Of a stretch of DNA of 64,000 nt, positions 22,801 through 31,489 are shown piece after piece. Made by a program: the position numbers and the translations under genes. The stretch's first letter is position 1; every line of letters begins with the position of its first letter. The DNA comes from Closterium sp. NIES-65 (taxonomy: Eukaryota; Streptophyta; Zygnematophyceae; Desmidiales; Closteriaceae): the NCBI GenBank assembly GCA_948144175.1, contig CANXME010002420.1:1004001-1068000 (forward strand), given 5' to 3'. The notes under the pieces are model-generated. The model was not told the origin of the DNA and searched no databases. It saw nothing but the letters and a program-made list of their open reading frames with translations.

Positions 22801-23119
22801 CTCCCAGGTAGACCCGGTTGAGCCTGCCGAGGTAGCTGTCGACTCGCGTCCTGCTAGAGGTGCTGAGCCTGAGCGTGCGGAGCCTGAGCGTGCGGAGCCT
22901 GAGCGGGCGGAGCCTGGGGGTGCTGAGCCTGGGGGTGTTGAGACTAGGGGTGCTGAGCCTGGGGGTGCTGAGTCTGGAGGTACTGAGACTGGGGGTGCTG
23001 AGCCTGGGGGTGCTGGGTCTGAGGGTACTGAGCCTGGCGTTGCTGAGTCTGGGGGTACTGAGCCTGGTTGTGTTGCAGTTGACTGTGAGGCGCCTGGAGG
23101 ACCTCCCTCTTCGCAGTAG
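19862..23119 (+). CDS. Element A gag-protease-integrase ORF (1085 codons, ends at an in-frame TAG)
   Basis: It starts at ATG 19862 (MASPTVLSFDTEG). The layout is gag to about residue 255, a Gly/Ser-rich stretch (about 20650-20880), an atypical Cys/His cluster (CTYVIRTGRRKGQTCGRAHTAQRC without the first CX2C spacing), protease DSG at 501-503, integrase zinc finger (LWHHRLGHPSV, CLPCVEG), and integrase core D715, D784, E820. It ends in a linker of repeats such as AEPGGAESGG. The TAG at 23117-23119 sits where related copies have CAG (PSSQQLREWY), so it is a single nonsense change and not a natural end. The same frame stays open afterwards up to the B insertion. Confidence 0.9.
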   Translation: MASPTVLSFDTEGRPIKFDTWLDDLHLFLQLTAREDISLYDHALGTVPAPATTATATARSQWQTRDAHARFAIRNSLPVDEREHFGQHQTAQALYTAVVARYSSPASAALGRLSLPYLFPDLSAFQTDADLITHLRTSDARFRAAMPAEFLASNPPLLWLTLYHLVTRLPDTLRTVRDHFLARCPTELTIAALEKELLAAEKSIVAVGASRGDPRTPFFEGCSPSPLLPSVASAAAVDLLGAEQVGSASAPSGRRSGKGRGGKGGGGDGGGGGGGGGGSGGGGGGAGGASGSGGGGGGSGGGGGRGGGGGGGGSGCGGGRGGGGRGGGGGGGRGGSGTGQSAQHPQSSQELREWYLQHGGGGGSLSCTYVIRTGRRKGQTCGRAHTAQRCFSRLDDAWRAQFPDAPELPQWADLLKKDIDIYALDFDVILKAMYALTISGEEDQYLSVPPDPGIRTSEAAALGACVSATPGTGEATALGACVSATPGTTESTEALHTFTLDSGASRCFFRDRTALELLARPVAVSLADPSGGPVIATSSTLLPCPAVPSGTLSGLHLPSFSTNLVAGCALQDGGVHQFTPAYERVTHCTCARTGRHLATFTRQPGSDLYTLTTESPQVAASASASASGQLSAPCSCRSLAHKTVLWHHRLGHPSVQRLRGMHARYLVSGLPRVLPPLPPSLAPPCLPCVEGRQRAAPHSSSFPPTTAPLQTLHMDVWGPARVRGQGQERYFLIVVDDYSRYTTVFPLRTKGEFPDVLIPWISRARLQLRERFRSEFPVLRLHSDRGGEFSSDLLAAYCAEHGIRQSFTLPASPQQNGVAERRIGLVMEVARTSLVHAAAPHFLWPFVVRYAAHQLNLWPRVSAPETSPTLLWTGEVGDASRFRVWGSRAFVRDTSADKLSSRTAPCVFLGFVPDASGWQFYHPASHRVFPSQDVTFDESVPFYRLFPYRTAPLPPPPLFLAPGAAVVDPLPPQGAAPSGVSQVDPVEPAEVAVDSRPARGAEPERAEPERAEPERAEPGGAEPGGVETRGAEPGGAESGGTETGGAEPGGAGSEGTEPGVAESGGTEPGCVAVDCEAPGGPPSSQ

Positions 23120-23999
23120 CTCCGTGAGTGGTACTCACGGTACTGCAGCCTCCGGCGGGGTGCGTCTCGGGCTCGTGGTGCTACTGGAGTTGGTACTCGT
23201 GTTTCCCCACCACGGCGGGAGCCGCCCTCTTCCCCACAGCTTCGAGAGTGGTACGCTCGGCACATCAGTCTCCGGAGTGGAGCTGCTGGTGCTGGGGTCC
23301 CCGGAGTTGACGCTGCTGCGGGTGCTGCGGACCCTGGTGCTGGAGGTGTTGCTGCTCCTGGCGGTGCTGCTGGAGGTGCTGCTCGTACTGAGGACCCTGG
23401 TGCTGGAGGTGCTGCTTCTACTGGTGGTGCTGCTGCTGGAGGTGCTGCTGCTGCTGCTGGAGTGGAGGACCCGGAGGGTGGAGCTTCTGCTGGTGCTGAG
23501 GACCCTGCCGCTGGAGCTTCTGCTGGTTCGAGAGTTGCTGCACGGCCACGGCCGTACTTCGTTCCACTCCTTCAGCAGGTTCTTAGTCAGTGTCCTCCTC
23601 TCGCCTTAGAGTGTCCTCCGTCTGTCCAGTCACAGCCACAGTTACCGACTGCCTCCCCACTCCCTGTGCCTACTCCGTACACTGGTCCGACTGGAGGTCT
23701 AGCTGAGAGACGTGAGCCTGCTTCACGTCCTGTGTCCCCTGCGTCTCGTCGAGCGTCGCCTGTTCGTGTTGCTACCACTGCTAGTCGTGTCCAGCGTCAG
23801 CGTCCTCCTGCTGTCCCAGGCACTCACCAGATGGCGCTTCGTCAGTCCACTGCTCCGCAGCGTGTCGCTCTCCCGTCGTCTCCTGCGTCCTCTCTTCCTG
23901 CGCTTGCTGACCCGGAGTCAGACACCCTTCGCGCTGCCAGTCCTACTGTCACATGTCTCCTCGCTACGGTTGTCACTGACCCTTCCTTTGAGTCCGCTG
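23120..23999 (+). pseudogene. Element A linker, continuation after the nonsense codon, cut by element B
   Basis: The frame continues with LREWYSRYCSLR-type blocks, Gly/Ala-rich repeats, RPRPYFVPLLQQVL and VPGTHQMALRQSTAPQR, to TDPSFESA, where element B interrupts it. After B, the frame resumes as AASALVTELVDF at 31490. This region links integrase and reverse transcriptase and has no known enzymatic motif. Confidence 0.85.
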
Positions 24000-24129
24000 T
24001 GTCAGATTATTATAGCTGATGCATGTTTGTAGGCCATAGTGGGGTAGCACATATGGGGTACAGTTTGCTAGGGTTGTATTTGTACCCAACTCTGACTTAG
24101 TCAATTCATTCCTGTTCATTCCTTTCACA
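24000..24129 (+). repeat. Element B 5' LTR (130 bp)
   Basis: TGTCAGATTATTATAGCTGA through CATTCCTTTCACA. It is identical to the 3' copy and flanked outside by CGCTG. It should contain the element's promoter and RNA end signals, but no clear TATA box stands out. Confidence 0.96.
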
Positions 24130-24140
24130 TGGTATAGAGC
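24130..24140 (+). promoter_or_regulatory. Element B primer-binding site
   Basis: TGGTATAGAGC directly follows the 5' LTR and is the same sequence as in element C. It is one base shorter than the canonical TGGTATCAGAGC. Confidence 0.87.
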
Positions 24141-25174
24141 GGGTTCCCTGTGGGAACTTCGCCTAGGGCCCACCGAAGCGCGCCCCGAGGCGCGCGATCC
24201 TTTTTTTTAGCGACCCCCCCGAGTCGCCCTTCCCCTGCGGCCCCGCCGCCCTTCGTTCGCGGCCCCGCCGTCCAGTCGCGGCCCCGCCCTTACGTCGCGG
24301 CCCCGCCCTTACGTCGCGGCCCCGCCACTAAGTCGCGGCCCCGCCACTAAGACGCGGCCCCGCCACCCAGTCGCGGCCCCGCCGCCTACTCGGACGCGGC
24401 CCCGCCGCCTGCTAAGACGCGGCCCCGCCGCCTGCTAAGACGCGGCCCCGCCGCCTGCTCAGCCGCGGCCCCGCCGCCCTCTACGACGCGGCCTCCGCCG
24501 CCTGCAGAAGCCGCGGCCTCCGCCGCCTGCTCAGCCGCGACCCCGCCGCCCGCTACGACGCGGCCTCCGCCGCCTGCTCAGCCGCGGCCCCGCCGCCCTC
24601 TACGACGCGGCCTCTGCCGCCTGCTCAGCCGCGGCCCTGCCGCCTCCTACGACGCGGCCCCCGCAGCCTGCTCAGCCGCGGGTGCTTCCAGCGGCCCTCC
24701 GCTGCATCCTGACGGCCCGCCACTGCAACCTGCGGCCCCGCCACTGCGCCTGTCCCGGCTCCGCCACTGCACCCTGACGGCCCCGCCGTCCCCTGTCTCG
24801 GCCCCACCGCTGCACCCTGACGGCCCCGCCGTCCCTTGTCCCGGCCCCGCCACTACACTGCAGCCGAGCCGCCCAGCAGCAGCCGAGCCGCCCAACAGCA
24901 GCCGAGCCGCCCAGCAGCAGCCGAGCCGCCCAGCAGCAGCCGAGCCGCCCAGCAGCAGCCGAGCCGCCCAGCAGCAGCCGAACCGCCCAGCAGCAGCCGA
25001 GCCGCCCAGCAGCAGCCGAGCCGCCCGGTACCTGAGCCGCCCGAGCCGCCCGAGCCGCCCGAGCCGCCCGAGTCGCCCGAGCCGCCCGAGCCGCCCGAGC
25101 CGCCCGAGCAGCCCGAGCCGCCTGCTGCTGACCTACCCGACTCTCCCATCCCGGTGAGACTTTCAGCTGCTGCC
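24141..25174 (+). repeat. Element B leader: hairpin, T8, hairpin, then GC-rich tandem repeats
   Basis: After the primer site come a GTTCCC/GGGAAC stem, then a stem-loop GCGCGCC-CCGA-GGCGCGC (24178-24195), T8 (24201-24208) and a GCGAC/GTCGC stem. CGGCCCCGCCGCC-type repeats follow (24230-24800), then a 19-bp unit CCGAGCCGCCCAGCAGCAG (24850-25025) and CGAGCCGCC 9-mers (to about 25110). The tandem tract is open in the gag frame from 24836, but it is not conserved as protein in relatives. Confidence 0.8.
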
Positions 25175-28100
25175 ATGGCCACCCCCAATGTTCTCACTTT
25201 TGACGCTGAGGGGAGGGCCATTGACTTTGCCGTCTGGATCGAGGACCTGCAGCTGTACTTACTGTGTGATGCGGTAGATGAGGTCTCTCTCTTTGACTTT
25301 GTCTCTGGCGCTGTCCCTGCCCCGCCTGCTGATGCTGACTCTGCCGTTCGCTCCAAGTGGGCGACCCGCGATGCTGCTGCACGTCTTGCTGTGCGTCGCC
25401 ACCTCCCTTCCTCTGAGCGTGCCCACTTTAGTCAGTGCAAGACCGCTCAGGCCTTGTACGACGCTGTAGTTGCGCGCTACTCCTCCCCTTCCTCCGCTAC
25501 CCTTAGCCGCCTCATGCTACCGTTTCTCTTCCCTGACCTCGCTTCCTTTCCCACTGTCGCTGACCTCGTTACCCACCTCCGCGCTAGTGACACCCGCTAC
25601 CGCGCTGCCCTTCCTGCTGAGTTCCGCGCTGCGAACCCTCCTCCCATGTACATCACTCTCTACTTTCTCGTCACCCGTCTCCCTGAGTCCCTTCGTGTCG
25701 TTAGGGACCAGTTTCTCTCTGTCTGTCCCACCACTCTCACTGTCGACCTCCTTGAGGAGTCCCTGCTAGCGGCTGAGAAGAGTATTGTCGCTGTAGGGGC
25801 CTCTCGGGGTGACCCTCGCACCCCCATCTTTGAGGGGTGTGGTCCCTCCCCCCTGCTGCCCTCTGTCGCCTCTGCCGCTGCGGCCGACCTCGTTGGTTTT
25901 GAGTCGGTCGGCGCGGCGTCTGCCCCCAGTGGCAGACGCCGCACTGGCAAGGGCAAGGGGGGCAAGGGAGCGGGTGGAGCCAGAGGGGGCGGTGGAGGAG
26001 GCGGTGGGGGTGGAGGGGGGAGTGGGGGTGGCGGGGGGGGTGGTGGCGGGAGTGGAGGTAGTAGTGGCGGCGGTGGAGGCGGAGGTGGCGGCGGAGGTGG
26101 TAGCGGAGGAGGCGGTGGGAGCGGTGGGAGCGACGGTCCTGGTGGGGGAGGTGGCGGTGGCGACGGGGGTGGCGGTGGAGGCGGGGGTGGCGGTGGAGGA
26201 GGGGGTCGGAGTGGCTCGTCCCAGCGGAGCAGCTCTGGGGGTGGTCAGCGCCAGCAGCAGCAGCAGCAGCAGCAGCCGCAGCAGCAGCCGCAGCAGCAGC
26301 AGCGCTCTCGCACCGTCCCCGGCCCTCAGCAGCTCCGTGAGTGGTACTTGCAGCGTCAGCGCGGTGGTGCGCTTGGTCCCTGCCCCTACGTTCTTCGCAC
26401 TGGTGACCGTGCGGGGGAGAGGTGTGGAGGCGCCCACACAGCCCGTCGCTGCTTTGGCCGCCTGACCGACGCCTGGCGTCAGCAGTTTCCGGAGGCCGCT
26501 GAGATCCCCCGCTGGGGAGAGCTGTCTAGGGCTGGTGTAGCTATTTATGATCTTGATTTTGATGCTATTCTCTCTGCTATGTATGCTGTGACTGGTAGTG
26601 ATGAGGATGACTGTTACCGGTGTTTCCCGCCCGACCCGGGCATTGGTACTGCCGCGTCAGGTACTAGTGAGGCTGCTGCTCTAGGTGCCAGTGCGTCTGT
26701 GCTTTCAGGTACTGGTGAGTCCGCCCTCTCAGGTACTGTGTCGGCTTCGGCCTCTCACACCTTCACCCTTGACTCTGGAGCGTCTCGCTCCTTCTTTAGG
26801 GACCGCACCACTCTCACGCCGCTGAGTCGGCCTGTTGCGGTGTCCCTGGCGGACCCCTCTGGGGGGCCTGTCCTGTCTCGCTTCTCCACTGTCCTCCCGT
26901 GTCCGGCGGCCCCCTCTGGCACCCTGACTGGTCTCTACCTCCCCTCGTTCTCGACGAACTTGGTGAGTGGTGCTGACCTCCAGGATGCAGGTGTCCACCA
27001 GTTCACCCCTGCTCGTCAGCGGGTGACCCACTGTACGGAGGCGGATACAGGTCGCCACCTGGCGACGTTTACACGTCGGCCGGGGTCGAGCCTGTACACA
27101 CTGACCACTGCTTCTCCTCCAGGTACTGCGTCTGGTAGGGCCCCTTCGTCTGGTCAGGTGTTTGCTGCAGCGTCCAGGTCTGGTCCTGAGTCTGCCCCTT
27201 GTTCGTGTCGTCGTCTGTCTCACGAGACCCTCCTCTGGCACCACCGCCTTGGCCACCCCTCTCTGCTTCGGCTCAGAGGCATGGCCTCGCGGGTCCTTGT
27301 GTCTGGTCTTCCCCGGTCCCTCCCTCCCCTTCCTCCGGGCCCTGGCCCTGCCTGTGTCCCCTGTGTCGAGGGGCGCCAGCGTGCTGCCCCTCACTCCTCC
27401 CAGTTTCCTCCGACAGAGGCCCCGTTGCAGACGCTTCACATGGACGTGTGGGGCCCAGCCCGCGTCCGTGGACAGGGTCAGGAGCGCTACTTCCTGCTGG
27501 TGGTTGACGACTACTCGCGTTACACCACAGTCTTCCCCTTGCGCAGCAAGGGTGAGGTCACTCAGGTGTTGATCGACTGGATCCGCGCAGCTCGTCTTCA
27601 GCTTCGGAGAAGCTTTGGCTCTGACTTCCCTGTCTTGCGTCTGCACTCGGACAGAGGCGGAGAGTTCTCCTCTGCCCTCCTGAGTGCCTACTGTCGTGTG
27701 CGAGGCATCCGTCAGACCTTCACGCTTCCGGACTCACCACAGCAGAATGGGATCGCTGAGCGCCGCATTGGCATGGTCATGGACGTCGCTCGTACGTCCA
27801 TGATGCATGCGGCTGCTCCCCATTTTCTGTGGCCGTTTGCGGTCAGGTACGCTGCGCACCAGATCAACCTCCACCCCAGGGTCTCTCGACCGGAGACCTC
27901 CCCAGCTCTGTTGTGGACGGGGAAGGTTGGCGATGCGTCGGCGTTCCGGGTCTGGGGATCTCGGGCGTTTGTTCGCGACCTGTCTGCGGACAAGCTGTCC
28001 CCTCGTGCTTCTCCCTGCGTCTTCCTCGGGTTCCCCCCCGACGCCCCTGGGTGGCAGTTTTACCACCCCACCTCTCGACGTGTTCTGTCCTCCCAGGACG

Positions 28101-31100
28101 TCACGTTCGACGAGTCGGTACCCTACTACCGCCTCTTCCCCTACCGCACTCCGTCCCTCCCCCCACCCCCGCTCTTCTTGGTACCAGGTCCCCCCCCAGT
28201 AGTCCCCCTCCCCTCTCAGGGTCCTGCCCCTTCAGGTGTGTCTCAGGTAGACGCGGTCGAGCCTGTCGAGGTCACTGGTGACTCCGGTGCTGCTGCGGGA
28301 GCTGAGCCTGGGGGTGCGGAGTCTAGGGGTGCTGAGCCTGGGGGTGCTGAGCCTGGGGGTGCGGAGTCTGGGGGTGCTGGGCCTGGGGGTGCTGAGCCTG
28401 GGGGTGCTGTGCCTGGGGGTGCTGAGCCTGGGGGTGCTGTGCCTGGGGGTGCTGTGTCTGGGGGTACTGAGCCTGGGGGTGCTGAGCCTGGGGGTGCTGA
28501 GCCTGGAGGTGCCGAGCCTGGAGGTGTTGTGCCTGGGGGTGCTTCGTCTCGCCGGGAGCCGCTCTCTCCACAGGAGCTGCGTGAGTGGTTTGCCCGGCGC
28601 TGGAGGCGTGCCGCTGGTGCTGGTGGTTCTTCGGCTGCGGAGGGCGCTGCTGCCACGCGACCTGGCGGTGCTCGTCCTGTGGGTGCTGGAGCTGCTGGGT
28701 CTGAGGGTTCTCCTGGAGCTGGTCCTGCTGAGGACGTTGGCGCTGAGCCTGCGGTTGGTGGTCCGACTGACGGTGCTCCTGGTGCTGCTGCTGGAGGTTC
28801 TGGGGCTTCTGGTGGTTCTGGTGGAGGTGCTGCTGGAGTGGGTGCTCCGGCCGGAGCTGCTGGTTCTGTTCCTGCTGTTTCTGGCGTCGCCGCGCGGTCT
28901 CGACCGTACTTCGTTCCGCTCCTGGAGCAGGTTCTTGGTCTTGCTCCTCCTCCTCCTCCCTTAGAGGGTCCGCAGCCTGTCCGGTCACAGCCACAGCTAC
29001 AGCCTGCCTCCCCTTTGCCTGCTCCTTCTCCCTACGCTGGTCCGACTGGAGGCCTTAGTGAGCGTCGTGAGCCTGCGTCTCGTCCTGCGTCGCCTGTTCG
29101 TACTGAGCGCGCTAGTGGTCGCGGGTCGCGTCAGCGTCCTCCTCCTGTCCCTGGCACGCACCGGATGTCACTGCGTCCGTCCACTGCTCCTCTGCGTGCC
29201 CCTTTGCCTTCTCCTCCTGCTTCCTCTCTTCCTGCTCTTGCCGACCCGGAGTCGGACTCTCTTCGTGCTGCCAGTCCTACTGTCACGCGTCTCCTTGCTA
29301 CTGCTGTCACTGACCCTTCCTTCGAGTCGTCTGCTGCGTCTGCCCTTGTCACTGAGCTTGTCGACTTTGCTGCGCGCTGTCGTCTAGACTACGCTGCTCG
29401 TCTTGTCGCTGAGTCAGAGTCCGCCTGTCCTCCGTCCGTCGGGGGTGAGTGTGCCCTTGGCACGGACGTCCTAGAGGACAGGCAGGAGGAGTTCCAGTGT
29501 CTAGCCGCTGCTTCACCTCGTCTCGCGTCTGTACTGCTAGCCCCTGAGGGAGACCCGGATGCACTAGACATCCCGACTCCGCGTTCTTACGCGGAGGCCG
29601 TAGAGGGTCCCTACTCCTCTCAGTGGCAGGCAGCTATGGATGCAGAGATGGCTTCCTGGAAGTCCACAGGCACCTACGTTGACGCGGTTCCCCCTCCTGG
29701 GGCGAACATCGTCAGTGGCATGTGGATCTTCAGGGTGAAGCGGCCGCCGGGCTCGCCGCCTGTCTTCAAGGCGCGTTACGTGGCTCGTGGCTTCAGTCAG
29801 CGGCAGGGAGTTGACTACTTTCAGACCTTCTCTCCCACCCCGAAGATGACCACTCTTCGGGTGCTGCTGCACATTGCCGCTCAGCGCGACTACGAGCTTC
29901 ACTCTCTCGACTTCAGCACTGCGTTCCTGCAGGGTAGCCTGCACGAGGAGATCTGGCTGCGCCGTCCGCCTGGCTTCACTGGGACTTTCCCTCCTGGCAC
30001 CCAGTGGAGCCTCCGACGGCCAGTCTACGGTCTCCGCCAGGCACCGCGTGAGTGGCACGACACACTGAGGACTACGCTTGCGGCTCTTGGGTTTGCTCCT
30101 TCTACTGCTGACCCGTCGCTGTTTCTTCGCACCGACACTTCCCTGCCGCCGTTCTACATCCTCGTGTACGTCGACGACTTGGTCTTTGCCACAGCGGACA
30201 CTGCTGGACTCGCCTACGTGAAGTCCGAGCTGCTGAAGAGACACACGTGCACAGACCTGGGTGAACTGCGCAGCTACCTTGGCTTGCAGATCACTCGGGA
30301 CAGAGCACGCCGCACCATTACCCTGACTCAGTCACACATGGTGCAGCAGGTCCTTCAGCGCTTCGGCTTCACGTACTCCTCGCCTCAGGCCACTCCTCTG
30401 CCTACTCGCCACTCACTCTCAGCTCTGCCTTCGGATGAGTCCGTAGAGTCGAGTGGTCCGTATGCAGAGCTTGTTGGCTGCCTCATGTACCTGATGACCT
30501 GCACACGACCTGACCTTGCATACCCTCTGAGCATCCTTGCACGCTATGTTGCTCCTGGGAGACACCGACCAGAGCACATGGCTGCAGCGAAGAGGGTATT
30601 GCGCTACCTGTGCAGTACGTCGGGCATGGGGCTAGTGCTTGGAGGGCGGAGTCCAGTGGTCCTTACTGGGCACGCAGACGCTTCTTGGGCTGACGACCAG
30701 GCTACGCAGCGGTCGTCACAGGGTTACACCTTCAGCCTTGGTTCCGGCTCTGTCTCGTGGCGGTCTACTCGCTCGTCTTCGGTTCTCGGCTCCAGTTGTG
30801 AGGCTGAGATCTACGCCGGGGCCATGGCTGCACAGGAGCTTCGCTGGCTCACCTACCTGCTGACTGACCTTGGAGAGCTGCCTCGTTCTCCTCCAGTGCT
30901 GTACGTAGACAACAAGGCCATGTTGGCCTTGTGTCGAGAGCAGCGCTTGGAGCACAGAACGAAGCACATTGCTCTCCGCTACTTCCTTGCTCGTGAGCTG
31001 CAGCAGCGTGGTCAGTTGCGACTTGCTTACGTGGCCTCTGAGGCCAACACTGCTGATGTGTTCACCAAGGCACTTGCGCCTTGCGACCATCAGCGCTTTT

Positions 31101-31150
31101 GTACCCAGCTGGGTCTTGTACCTGTCTTGCCTCACTTGCTCTCTTCTTGA
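25175..31150 (+). CDS. Element B gag-pol polyprotein, intact (1991 residues)
   Basis: I chose ATG 25175 (MATPNVLTFDAEG) because the same start is conserved in C, A and F; an upstream in-frame ATG at 24836 would only add repeat-encoded residues. Domains: gag 1-260, Gly-rich 262-350, poly-Gln 358-377, Cys/His cluster about 402-426, protease DSG 533-535, integrase zinc finger about 688-730, integrase core D757, D826, E862, and a Pro-Gly-Gly-Ala-Glu repeat linker at about 1045-1130. The reverse transcriptase begins near MWIFRVKRPPG and has YVDD at 1665-1668. RNase H has D1835, E1876/E1878 and D1912. The protein would form particles, cleave itself, copy the RNA and integrate cDNA. All catalytic residues are present. 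Confidence 0.96.
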   Translation: MATPNVLTFDAEGRAIDFAVWIEDLQLYLLCDAVDEVSLFDFVSGAVPAPPADADSAVRSKWATRDAAARLAVRRHLPSSERAHFSQCKTAQALYDAVVARYSSPSSATLSRLMLPFLFPDLASFPTVADLVTHLRASDTRYRAALPAEFRAANPPPMYITLYFLVTRLPESLRVVRDQFLSVCPTTLTVDLLEESLLAAEKSIVAVGASRGDPRTPIFEGCGPSPLLPSVASAAAADLVGFESVGAASAPSGRRRTGKGKGGKGAGGARGGGGGGGGGGGGSGGGGGGGGGSGGSSGGGGGGGGGGGGSGGGGGSGGSDGPGGGGGGGDGGGGGGGGGGGGGGRSGSSQRSSSGGGQRQQQQQQQQPQQQPQQQQRSRTVPGPQQLREWYLQRQRGGALGPCPYVLRTGDRAGERCGGAHTARRCFGRLTDAWRQQFPEAAEIPRWGELSRAGVAIYDLDFDAILSAMYAVTGSDEDDCYRCFPPDPGIGTAASGTSEAAALGASASVLSGTGESALSGTVSASASHTFTLDSGASRSFFRDRTTLTPLSRPVAVSLADPSGGPVLSRFSTVLPCPAAPSGTLTGLYLPSFSTNLVSGADLQDAGVHQFTPARQRVTHCTEADTGRHLATFTRRPGSSLYTLTTASPPGTASGRAPSSGQVFAAASRSGPESAPCSCRRLSHETLLWHHRLGHPSLLRLRGMASRVLVSGLPRSLPPLPPGPGPACVPCVEGRQRAAPHSSQFPPTEAPLQTLHMDVWGPARVRGQGQERYFLLVVDDYSRYTTVFPLRSKGEVTQVLIDWIRAARLQLRRSFGSDFPVLRLHSDRGGEFSSALLSAYCRVRGIRQTFTLPDSPQQNGIAERRIGMVMDVARTSMMHAAAPHFLWPFAVRYAAHQINLHPRVSRPETSPALLWTGKVGDASAFRVWGSRAFVRDLSADKLSPRASPCVFLGFPPDAPGWQFYHPTSRRVLSSQDVTFDESVPYYRLFPYRTPSLPPPPLFLVPGPPPVVPLPSQGPAPSGVSQVDAVEPVEVTGDSGAAAGAEPGGAESRGAEPGGAEPGGAESGGAGPGGAEPGGAVPGGAEPGGAVPGGAVSGGTEPGGAEPGGAEPGGAEPGGVVPGGASSRREPLSPQELREWFARRWRRAAGAGGSSAAEGAAATRPGGARPVGAGAAGSEGSPGAGPAEDVGAEPAVGGPTDGAPGAAAGGSGASGGSGGGAAGVGAPAGAAGSVPAVSGVAARSRPYFVPLLEQVLGLAPPPPPLEGPQPVRSQPQLQPASPLPAPSPYAGPTGGLSERREPASRPASPVRTERASGRGSRQRPPPVPGTHRMSLRPSTAPLRAPLPSPPASSLPALADPESDSLRAASPTVTRLLATAVTDPSFESSAASALVTELVDFAARCRLDYAARLVAESESACPPSVGGECALGTDVLEDRQEEFQCLAAASPRLASVLLAPEGDPDALDIPTPRSYAEAVEGPYSSQWQAAMDAEMASWKSTGTYVDAVPPPGANIVSGMWIFRVKRPPGSPPVFKARYVARGFSQRQGVDYFQTFSPTPKMTTLRVLLHIAAQRDYELHSLDFSTAFLQGSLHEEIWLRRPPGFTGTFPPGTQWSLRRPVYGLRQAPREWHDTLRTTLAALGFAPSTADPSLFLRTDTSLPPFYILVYVDDLVFATADTAGLAYVKSELLKRHTCTDLGELRSYLGLQITRDRARRTITLTQSHMVQQVLQRFGFTYSSPQATPLPTRHSLSALPSDESVESSGPYAELVGCLMYLMTCTRPDLAYPLSILARYVAPGRHRPEHMAAAKRVLRYLCSTSGMGLVLGGRSPVVLTGHADASWADDQATQRSSQGYTFSLGSGSVSWRSTRSSSVLGSSCEAEIYAGAMAAQELRWLTYLLTDLGELPRSPPVLYVDNKAMLALCREQRLEHRTKHIALRYFLARELQQRGQLRLAYVASEANTADVFTKALAPCDHQRFCTQLGLVPVLPHLLSS

Positions 31151-31354
31151 CTTTACTTGTACTTTGACATATATATACCTGCTCTTGCTTGTCTAGTTTT
31201 ATATATATGTCTGTACTCCTGCATGTGAACTGGCCTCTGGCCTTGTTCTTGTGCTCGGACTGTGTGGTGACTTTGTGATCCACCCTGAGCTTGCTTTGCT
31301 TTGCTTGACTGGTCTTGTGACCCCTTGTTCTCCCCCACTTTGCCTATGGGGGTG
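31151..31354 (+). other. Element B 3' untranslated region and polypurine tract
   Basis: This is AT-rich sequence with TATATATA tracts, then CTCCCCCACTTTGCC and the purine tract CTATGGGGGTG abutting the 3' LTR. It is homologous to the 3' ends of A and F. Confidence 0.8.
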
Positions 31355-31484
31355 TGTCAGATTATTATAGCTGATGCATGTTTGTAGGCCATAGTGGGGT
31401 AGCACATATGGGGTACAGTTTGCTAGGGTTGTATTTGTACCCAACTCTGACTTAGTCAATTCATTCCTGTTCATTCCTTTCACA
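31355..31484 (+). repeat. Element B 3' LTR (130 bp)
   Basis: It is identical to 24000-24129 and followed by the second target-duplication copy CGCTG (31485-31489). Confidence 0.96.
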
Positions 31485-31489
31485 CGCTG

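Larger units (their letters stand above)
24000..31484 (+). mobile_element. Element B: complete, very young copia retrotransposon (7485 bp)
   Basis: The two 130-bp LTRs (24000-24129 and 31355-31484) are identical in my letter-by-letter comparison, the target duplication CGCTG (23995-23999 and 31485-31489) is perfect, and the polyprotein frame is uninterrupted. Primer site, leader, ORF and polypurine tract are all in place. All parts needed for autonomous transposition are visible. It is the innermost layer of the nest and interrupts element A between the ESA and AAS codons of its linker. Confidence 0.97.

Noticed and set aside
24836..25174. N-terminal extension of the element B polyprotein from an upstream in-frame ATG
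   Set aside because: It is encoded by 19-bp and 9-bp tandem repeats and absent from relatives, which all start at the MATP/MASP position.
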